Below are positions 14,957 through 19,844 of a stretch of 19,844 bases of DNA, one piece after another. The DNA is from an uncultured Demequina sp. (GTDB lineage: Bacteria; Actinomycetota; Actinomycetes; Actinomycetales; Demequinaceae). Position numbers and translations under genes: made by a program. How positions within the stretch are numbered: position 1 is the first letter of the stretch; the number at the start of each line of letters is the position of its first letter. Location: NCBI GenBank assembly GCA_937925595.1, contig CALALQ010000122.1:1-19844 (forward strand). Reading direction: 5' to 3'. The notes under the pieces were generated by a model, which was not told where the DNA came from, did no database searches, and worked only from the letters and a program-made list of their open reading frames with translations.

Positions 14957-15418
14957 CTAAGAGTTCTGGTTCGGGCTCTGGAATGTGTAGTGGGCGTTGT
15001 AGCCGCTTCCGTTCCAGCCGTACGTCACGCCGTAGCTGTACCAGGTCCCACCGGCATTTCGAGACGTAGGAATGCTCAGCTGGTAGGCGTTCGCCCCCGA
15101 GTAGCTCGTGCTGCTCTCCTGAACTAGCGCCCCGTTGGACGAGAAAAGCCGCGCACGCGCACCCATCCACCCCCCGGGAGCCCCCTGACCGTTCGACGTC
15201 CCAACAATCGATGACGCGATCGCTCTTCCTACGCTTGTGGAGATCTCAGCGCGGTTGAAGTAGCCCCGGCCGTTGTCGGTGTAGTAGCCGGTACTCGACG
15301 TCGCGGTGCCCGCGCTAGCCACTGCCGGGGCAACCGTGGCACCGAAACCCACCGCTACCATCACGGCCGCCGCTATCGCCAATCGGCGAGGCGCTCGAAC
15401 TTCGTTGAAAACCTTCAT
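14957..15418 (-). CDS. Small secreted protein, candidate effector of the sigma-linked cassette
   Basis: This is a 153-residue protein. The frame continues upstream to 15547, but only the ATG at 15416-15418 sits behind a good site (GGGGGAAAGGAAG) and immediately precedes a signal peptide. That peptide has a basic N terminus, a hydrophobic core of about 20 residues and APAVASA as the likely cleavage site. The mature part is about 118 residues, rich in Ser, Gly, Tyr and Asn and lacking Cys. It has a beta-rich RARLFSSNGALV segment and ends GGTWYSYGVTYGWNGSGY followed by a YTFQSP tail. I recall similar short secreted proteins of unknown role in Gram-positives. The GGTWYSYGV string superficially recalls lactococcin 972 but is in the wrong place. 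It could be a surface protein, toxin or signal. Confidence 0.7.
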   Translation of the reverse strand: MKVFNEVRAPRRLAIAAAVMVAVGFGATVAPAVASAGTATSSTGYYTDNGRGYFNRAEISTSVGRAIASSIVGTSNGQGAPGGWMGARARLFSSNGALVQESSTSYSGANAYQLSIPTSRNAGGTWYSYGVTYGWNGSGYNAHYTFQSPNQNS

Positions 15419-15472
15419 GGCTTCCTTTCCCCCATATATGTCTGATTCGACGCTTCTGAAGCTAGGGGAAAA

Positions 15473-15504
15473 AGGAACTTCTGTCCATGATAAATTCTGT
15501 TCCT
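15473..15504. promoter_or_regulatory. AGGAAC/GTTCCT dyad upstream of the secreted-protein unit, possible ECF promoter or operator
   Basis: In an AT-rich 145-base gap between the anti-sigma-like gene and the 153-residue secreted protein, AGGAAC (15473-15478) and GTTCCT (15499-15504) form inverted arms. GGAAC is the classic -35 element of many ECF sigma factors. Read on the minus strand, the arm at 15499-15504 lies about 81 bases before the start codon, a suitable distance. TTCTGT also occurs twice within the dyad (starting at 15479 and 15496). I cannot find a canonical CGTC-type -10 at 16-17 bases, so this stays a suggestion. Confidence 0.35.
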
Positions 15505-15563
15505 CATCAGGGATTTTTTGCACGACAAAGAGAGCCGCTATCGGCATGGGCGACAGGGGGGCA

Positions 15564-16316
15564 CTAACGCTGAATCACGAATTCCCCAATACGCGTTTCG
15601 CCGTCAGACTCGACCACGGGAAGGGTCACGATGGTGCCGGCGACCTCCTGCTGCCAGCGGAGCGCGTCGTCAGGGGACGTGAAATTCAGCGCCGTCGGGT
15701 CACCGTTCGCCTGGTTGAGGTCAACCGCTCTGACGTAGCCCTGCTTACCGTTGGTGGCCTCCACGGCGATCAAATCCGGCGAGCCCGCATCGTTTATCAC
15801 TCCGAACGTTTCGCCATGAATATTTCGTCCCCATTCCGTTGGAGACTTGACCACATAGGTCGCGGTCAACTGCCAGGAACTGCCGGGGCCTGCTAGCACC
15901 TCCAGCTGGTCTTCCCTCACATAGTTGGAGGGGATGTCGAAGACGCTCTGCTGAGCGACATCCGCCTCGTGGCAGGAAACACGGACGCCGGAGATTTCGA
16001 AATCTCCGGGAGTGAGGCACTCAAATCGCACGGTCACGTAATTGGCATCAACCGGCGCCGAGCCGAGCTCAGCAGTCGCTGTACCCGTGCCGGTAACGGA
16101 CACCTTCTCCGACGCAGGCATCAGCGTCGGGGCCCCCGGTAGCCCAAGAACAGCGGCAGTAGCCACTCCCCCACCGGCCACGATGACGACGGCGCTCACA
16201 GAAGCTAGCCACGGCGCCAGCCAGCGGCGGCGCTTTCGCGCGTTGACGTGTTCAATCAATTCGCGGCGTAGAGCATTGGCGAAGACAGGATCGATTTCTC
16301 CGAGATTCTTCATCAT
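15564..16316 (-). CDS. Membrane-spanning anti-sigma-like protein with extracytoplasmic sensor domain
   Basis: This protein has about 250 residues. Three start codons lie in a row: GTG ending at 16319, then ATGs at 16316 and 16313. The middle one is seven bases from GGAGG and shares one base with the sigma-factor stop (TGATG). Residues 1-30 are a short charged cytoplasmic helix. One transmembrane helix spans about 32-57, and residues 58-250 are outside. The outer part has a beta-rich domain (70-160, with Cys100 and Cys115 possibly paired). A C-terminal domain (about 165-250) matches the secreted protein at 14492-14947. Direct coupling to an ECF sigma gene and this topology indicate an anti-sigma role. 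No HxxxCxxC zinc anti-sigma motif is present, and the cytoplasmic part is unusually short. Confidence 0.75.
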   Translation of the reverse strand: MMKNLGEIDPVFANALRRELIEHVNARKRRRWLAPWLASVSAVVIVAGGGVATAAVLGLPGAPTLMPASEKVSVTGTGTATAELGSAPVDANYVTVRFECLTPGDFEISGVRVSCHEADVAQQSVFDIPSNYVREDQLEVLAGPGSSWQLTATYVVKSPTEWGRNIHGETFGVINDAGSPDLIAVEATNGKQGYVRAVDLNQANGDPTALNFTSPDDALRWQQEVAGTIVTLPVVESDGETRIGEFVIQR

Positions 16317-16879
16317 CACCTCACCTCCGAGGATGATTCGAGTTGATGGCGAAGGCGCGCCCTCATGCGGTGCAGACGCGAACGAGCAGTCGGGGCGGTC
16401 ATCCCCAGCGCAAGCGCTGCGGTGGCAATAGGCAGGTCTTCGAAGACGATAAGGACCAAGAGAGATCGATCTTGCTCGCTCAGGCGATCGAACGCTGGCA
16501 CAAGGTCCCTGATCTGCCGCTGCGCATCAATTCGACTCTGAACAATTTCTTCGGTGTCGTCCGGGGCGTCCCGTCCTCGCGGTAGACGCTTCAACAAGTC
16601 TCCATATCGCCGACGCGAACGCCCCACGTTGCGAGACAGATTGGTCGTCGTCACCAGCAACCAGGGCAGCACAGACCCGTCGAGAACGGTCACATGTTTC
16701 CGCCGTCGCCACAGCTCAAGAAAGGCGGCCGCCGTCGCGTCCTCGGCGTCCTCACGATGACCCAGCTGGTAGACGGCGTGACGGAACACTCTCGCCTTAT
16801 GCCGGTCGAAGATCGAAGCGAAGGCTGCAGCGTCGCCGTTCAGGGCGTCTGCCCACTCGGCCATCTCATCGCTGCTCAT
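16316..16879 (-). CDS. ECF-type RNA polymerase sigma factor
   Basis: This is a 187-residue protein of normal ECF length. Region 2 lies at about 21-95. It includes an FDRHKARVFRHAVYQLG helix, a GHREDAEDATAAAFLELWRR segment that binds core polymerase and the -10 element, and a Trp-Leu-Leu-Val stretch. Region 4 lies at about 118-180, with LSEQDRSLLVLIVFEDLP and a helix-turn-helix around ALGMTAPTARSRLHRMRARLR that reads the -35. The stop overlaps the start of the anti-sigma-like gene, a typical sigma/anti-sigma pair. The start ATG (16877-16879) has only a weak ribosome site. The 182 bases upstream (16880-17061) contain no confident promoter, although TATAGA on the minus strand near 17003-17008 is a possible -10. 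The likely targets are the adjacent secreted-protein genes. Confidence 0.9.
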   Translation of the reverse strand: MSSDEMAEWADALNGDAAAFASIFDRHKARVFRHAVYQLGHREDAEDATAAAFLELWRRRKHVTVLDGSVLPWLLVTTTNLSRNVGRSRRRYGDLLKRLPRGRDAPDDTEEIVQSRIDAQRQIRDLVPAFDRLSEQDRSLLVLIVFEDLPIATAALALGMTAPTARSRLHRMRARLRHQLESSSEVR

Positions 16880-17061
16880 ATATAGGAGTGTCCGGCACAG
16901 TCATGGGCGTTGCAGGCATCACCACAATTAGACCCGCAGGCCGCAGACGACCGCTCAGATGCCGCGCGCGAGCGCGACGAAGGAGAACAGGCCAGGGTCG
17001 AGAGCGCGCGTCTATAAATGGTGACGCGGCTCGAGATCGCTGGGCGGGCGCGGTGCTTGTG

Positions 17062-18756
17062 TCAGAAGCTGATTTTCTTTGACCGGAACGGTCGAAGGCC
17101 TCGGATCATGAGGAGGGCTTCACCGTTGTCCAAGCGTCCGACTTCATCCGGGTCCAGGAGGTTGCGGCGCATGGTCCGCGTGCTTTCGGACCATGAACCG
17201 GTCATGCCGTATGTGCGCGAGGTGTCTTTGGAAACGATGGTCTCGGCGCCCAGCATTTCCGACACCCACTTCGTTGTCTGCGGGTCATCTCCGCCGAGGA
17301 ACAGCTTCGTGTCGCAGTTGCCGATGACGGTGTGCCAGCTCTTCTCGAACATCTCCTCGCCCTGGGCGTAGTTCTGAAAGACCATGCTCACGCTGATCTG
17401 CCTCTTGCGGATCGTGGAGATGTGGCGTTCGAAGTTGGGGATGCGACCGATGTTGGCGAACTCGTCGAGGAAGCAGTGCAGCATCCGCGGCAGTCGCCCA
17501 TCGGGCTCATGATCGGCCTGGTAGACACTCTGCTCGAACAGGGACTGCCAGAACATCGCCGCAATGAATTTGAACGTCGCGTGCGTATCCGGGATCTGCA
17601 GGAACATCGCCGTCGGCTCGTAACCGAGCCGATCAATGCCGAGGGTGTCGGTTGCGAGGATGCGTCGCACCTCCCTCATATCCAGCGGCGCCAGGCGCAC
17701 GGCGAGCGAGATGACCACGCTCTTGCGGGTCTCCACCGGCCCCTGCTCGTACGTGCGGTACTGGTCGCACGCGTACTGCAGCACGTCCATCACTCGGGGA
17801 TCGTCGTCGCCGTTGGGAGCTTCCTGCCACTCGGCGACGACGTCGCGAGCAGCGATGAACTTCAGGTCCGTTTCGCTCTCCCGCGCATCCTTGTTCTCCT
17901 CGCTGCCGTCCATGCCTTTCAGAAGGTCCAGCGCCCCCAACAGGTTCGGCTCCTGCTTGAGGGTGTGGGGGGTGGTGGCCCACACGTAAGCGACGATCGC
18001 TGTGAGGAGGGCTTTTTCCGCTCGTTCCCAGAACGCGTCTCCGCGGCTGTCTTTTCCGGACGTGTTCATCATGATCGTGTCGGAGAGCATCGCGATGCTC
18101 GTCTCCGGGCTGTCCGGGTCGAAGTAGCGCATGGGGTTGAACTGAGCCGACTGCGCCAGGTCGATCAGGTTCAGCGACTTGACCGTGATACCTCGAGCAG
18201 CGAGCCCCTCCTGGGTGTCGCGAATTATCTCGCCTGACGGGTCTGTGATCGCCGTCGATGCGTCCAGGTGTCGCAGGTTGGGGAGGATGTACGAGCGGGT
18301 CTTGCCGGTGCCGGACGCACCGATCACCAGGACGTTGCAGTTGCGCCTGGTGCGGAATGTGTCCACCGATAGAGCCTCGGTCTGGGTGAACTGCAGCTGC
18401 CGCGTCGCGTCGCGGTCGGGCGCGAGGTACGGCTTGATGTCGGCCGGCTTCGCCCACGCTGCCGACCCGTGCTCCTCACCCGGGCGCGTGTTCTGCTTGC
18501 CCGCGATCGTGTACAGCACGATCAGAGCGAGAACCACGGCCGCAGCGAGACCGCTGATCAGATCTAACGGGTCGGTGGAGATCCGAAACGGGTCCCCGGC
18601 GATCGCCCCCGGGATGGCCGGGAGAACGTCGTTCACCCGGCCGCCGGCGGCCATGACGAGGCGGCCATGCTCAACAGCCCGGTCGACGACGTAGAAGATC
18701 GCTGCCGCACCGAGGAGAAGTCCTACGCCCTTGCCGGGAGTCATACCTCGCGCCAT
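17062..18756 (-). CDS. traG: VirD4/TraG-type T4SS coupling ATPase
   Basis: This is a 564-residue protein. The frame extends to 18885, but that part overlaps the upstream gene. The ATG at 18754-18756 directly follows that gene's stop and begins the first membrane helix. Two transmembrane helices lie near 9-27 and 64-86. The VirD4/TraG ATPase domain has Walker A GASGTGKT (Lys152, Thr153) and Walker B FLDEFANIG (Asp431, Glu432). QNYAQGEEMF follows at about 461-470. It binds the relaxosome and passes the DNA-relaxase complex into the VirB4/VirB6 channel encoded on the opposite strand. The length is typical of the Gram-positive TraG/TcpA group. It converges on the sigma cassette, with no obvious terminator between. 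Confidence 0.93.
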   Translation of the reverse strand: MARGMTPGKGVGLLLGAAAIFYVVDRAVEHGRLVMAAGGRVNDVLPAIPGAIAGDPFRISTDPLDLISGLAAAVVLALIVLYTIAGKQNTRPGEEHGSAAWAKPADIKPYLAPDRDATRQLQFTQTEALSVDTFRTRRNCNVLVIGASGTGKTRSYILPNLRHLDASTAITDPSGEIIRDTQEGLAARGITVKSLNLIDLAQSAQFNPMRYFDPDSPETSIAMLSDTIMMNTSGKDSRGDAFWERAEKALLTAIVAYVWATTPHTLKQEPNLLGALDLLKGMDGSEENKDARESETDLKFIAARDVVAEWQEAPNGDDDPRVMDVLQYACDQYRTYEQGPVETRKSVVISLAVRLAPLDMREVRRILATDTLGIDRLGYEPTAMFLQIPDTHATFKFIAAMFWQSLFEQSVYQADHEPDGRLPRMLHCFLDEFANIGRIPNFERHISTIRKRQISVSMVFQNYAQGEEMFEKSWHTVIGNCDTKLFLGGDDPQTTKWVSEMLGAETIVSKDTSRTYGMTGSWSESTRTMRRNLLDPDEVGRLDNGEALLMIRGLRPFRSKKISF

Positions 18757-18760
18757 CGGG

Positions 18761-19844
18761 TCACCGCCCCTGGTGGAGGGATTGGGCCGCACCGCGTTGC
18801 AGGAGCTTGCTTTCCTGCTGCCCCACCGCCAGGCCCGCTTTGAGGTCCCCGACCTTGGCGTCAATCTTGGACGCCACACGCTCACGTGTGGCGTCGCGCT
18901 GGCTGAGGTGGGAGTACTTGACGGCGGGCTGCGCGCGCTCCAAGGCTCCCCGGTCAGCGGTCCCGTACACCTGCTGGAGCAGTGAGTTGACGTTCGCCGG
19001 TGTGAGGTCCGGGTTGCTCCATGCGTCGCTGAAAGCCGTCACGGGCAACCCGCCGCGCGCAGCGACAGCCACCAGGAAGTCGTCGCTGTGCTCGTAGAGA
19101 TCGACGACTGACGTGGCGAAGCTCTCAGCCGCGCGTGGTGTGTCAAAGCCCGCCCCGTACCGGGCAACGAGCGCCTCTTGTGCCGCCTCCCTGGAGCTTT
19201 TCGCCTCCGTGGCGGGCTTCGGCTGCTTCGACGGGGCGACCTCTTTCCTTCCGGCGTCCTTGGCCCGTTCGGACAGTTGGTCGTTGGTGGTTGCCGGGCT
19301 AGCCGCGCGGTCCGCGGTTTCAAGCCGAGCCCCTGCTGCATCTGTGTACTGTCGGCCGAGCTCAGCCTGAACGGCCGCGCGTGTAGCAGCGTGGTCGCCG
19401 GCGGCCGCGGACAGGTCGATGCCGTGGCGATCGCGCAACTCGACACGAGCGGCCTCAGCCACTTCATCCGCCCTCACGGCGCGAGCCAGCTCAGCCTCAC
19501 GCTCAGGGCCTTCACCACCGAAGTCGGCGGCGTAACGCGCCTCCCGAGCGTCCCGCTCGGCCGTTTCGACCTGCTGCATCAGGGCGGTCACTTCGGGGTC
19601 GGGGAATTCGATGCCGTGGCGATCGCGCAACTCGACACGAGCGGCCTCAGCGGCCGCGTCGTACCGCGCTGCACGAGTGAGGGCTTCATCAGGCTCAGGG
19701 CCAACCTCAGCGGCGAATCGCGCCTCCGCGGCATTCCACTCGGCCGTCTTGACCTGCTGCATCAGGGCGGTCACTTCGGGGTCGGGGAGTTCGATGCCGT
19801 GGCGATCGCGCAACTCGACACGAGCGGCCTCAGCGGCCGCGTCG
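18761..19844 (-). CDS. C-terminal part of a repeat-rich protein, probably the relaxase (5' end outside the window)
   Basis: The frame is open to the right edge, so the start is missing. At least 361 residues are visible. The first 180 or so consist of Ala/Glu/Arg-rich helical repeats of 61-64 residues, each with RVELRDRHGI and, in the two outermost, PDPEVTALMQQV. They are probably coiled coil. A Lys/Pro-rich linker follows, then a helical C-terminal domain (VARYGAGFDTPRAAESFATS through the stop). Its stop is four bases from the coupling-protein start, so the two form an operon. A long protein directly before TraG is commonly the MobA/TraI-like relaxase in such elements. No relaxase catalytic motif falls in the window, so the name is inferred from context. 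A surface or structural coiled-coil protein is the alternative. Confidence 0.65.
   Translation of the reverse strand, partial: DAAAEAARVELRDRHGIELPDPEVTALMQQVKTAEWNAAEARFAAEVGPEPDEALTRAARYDAAAEAARVELRDRHGIEFPDPEVTALMQQVETAERDAREARYAADFGGEGPEREAELARAVRADEVAEAARVELRDRHGIDLSAAAGDHAATRAAVQAELGRQYTDAAGARLETADRAASPATTNDQLSERAKDAGRKEVAPSKQPKPATEAKSSREAAQEALVARYGAGFDTPRAAESFATSVVDLYEHSDDFLVAVAARGGLPVTAFSDAWSNPDLTPANVNSLLQQVYGTADRGALERAQPAVKYSHLSQRDATRERVASKIDAKVGDLKAGLAVGQQESKLLQRGAAQSLHQGR
19416..19844 (-). repeat. Direct repeats of about 183-192 bp inside the probable relaxase gene
   Basis: The core TCGATGCCGTGGCGATCGCG recurs at 19416, 19608 and 19791, at spacings of 192 and 183 bases (64 and 61 codons). 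Around the two right-hand copies, 103 bases (19559-19661 and 19742-19844) differ at only three positions, so this duplication is recent. The array runs off the right edge, so copy number is unknown. Confidence 0.85.

Noticed and set aside
14957..15418. Lactococcin 972-type bacteriocin
   Set aside because: GGTWYSYGV resembles the start of mature lactococcin 972, but here it lies near the C terminus and the rest does not match. The usual transporter and DUF1430 partner are absent.
16888..17082. Plus-strand 64-codon frame between the sigma and coupling-protein genes
   Set aside because: It is an Arg-rich frame without a ribosome site or homology features, overlaps the end of the coupling-protein gene, and is explained by GC bias.

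Overview
The window looks like part of an integrative conjugative element, or a conjugative plasmid, of a high-GC Gram-positive actinomycete. A Microbacteriaceae-like host is my best guess, but only at phylum level am I confident. The basis is the uniformly high GC, the GTG starts, the LAxTG-type sorting signal on a large surface protein, and a type IV secretion system (T4SS) of the Gram-positive VirB2/VirB6/PrgI/VirB4 arrangement. No tRNA, rRNA, CRISPR array, transposase or integrase is visible.

Left part, positions 1-4110 (+): a very large cell-wall-anchored adhesin. Its start lies before the window. It has tandem antigen I/II-like stalk domains and a C-terminal LAITG sorting signal, and is followed by a strong hairpin terminator at 4120-4165. 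Positions 4249-13577 (+): a long T4SS operon opening with a UACG-tetraloop hairpin. Three unrecognised genes come first (4299-6032). They are followed by a VirB2/Maff2-like small membrane protein, a VirB6/TrbL-like channel protein, a PrgI (VirB3-like) protein, the VirB4 ATPase, a membrane-anchored VanY plus lysozyme-like peptidoglycan hydrolase, two paralogous membrane-anchored exported proteins, and an FHA-domain protein. Gene spacing is tight, with ATGA overlaps, stop codons inside Shine-Dalgarno sequences, and a 149-nt PrgI/VirB4 overlap.

Middle part, positions 13578-17061: accessory genes between the two transfer blocks. Two small plus-strand genes come first. Facing them is a minus-strand cassette: an ECF sigma factor, a membrane-spanning anti-sigma-like protein translationally coupled to it, and a two-gene unit for two secreted proteins. 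The extracytoplasmic C-terminal domain of the anti-sigma-like protein is clearly homologous to the body of the second secreted protein. This suggests a cell-surface signalling circuit that I cannot match to a named system, and it is the most interesting item in the window.

Right part, positions 17062-19844 (-): the VirD4/TraG coupling ATPase, preceded four bases upstream by the C-terminal part of a long protein with about 61-64-residue repeats. This is probably the tail of the relaxase, whose catalytic part would lie beyond the right edge. Together the genes would process DNA (relaxase), deliver it to the channel (VirD4), energise and build the channel (VirB4, VirB6, PrgI, VirB2-like), open the peptidoglycan (VanY/lysozyme fusion) and attach to recipients (adhesin). 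The FHA protein is a plausible link to Ser/Thr kinase control.
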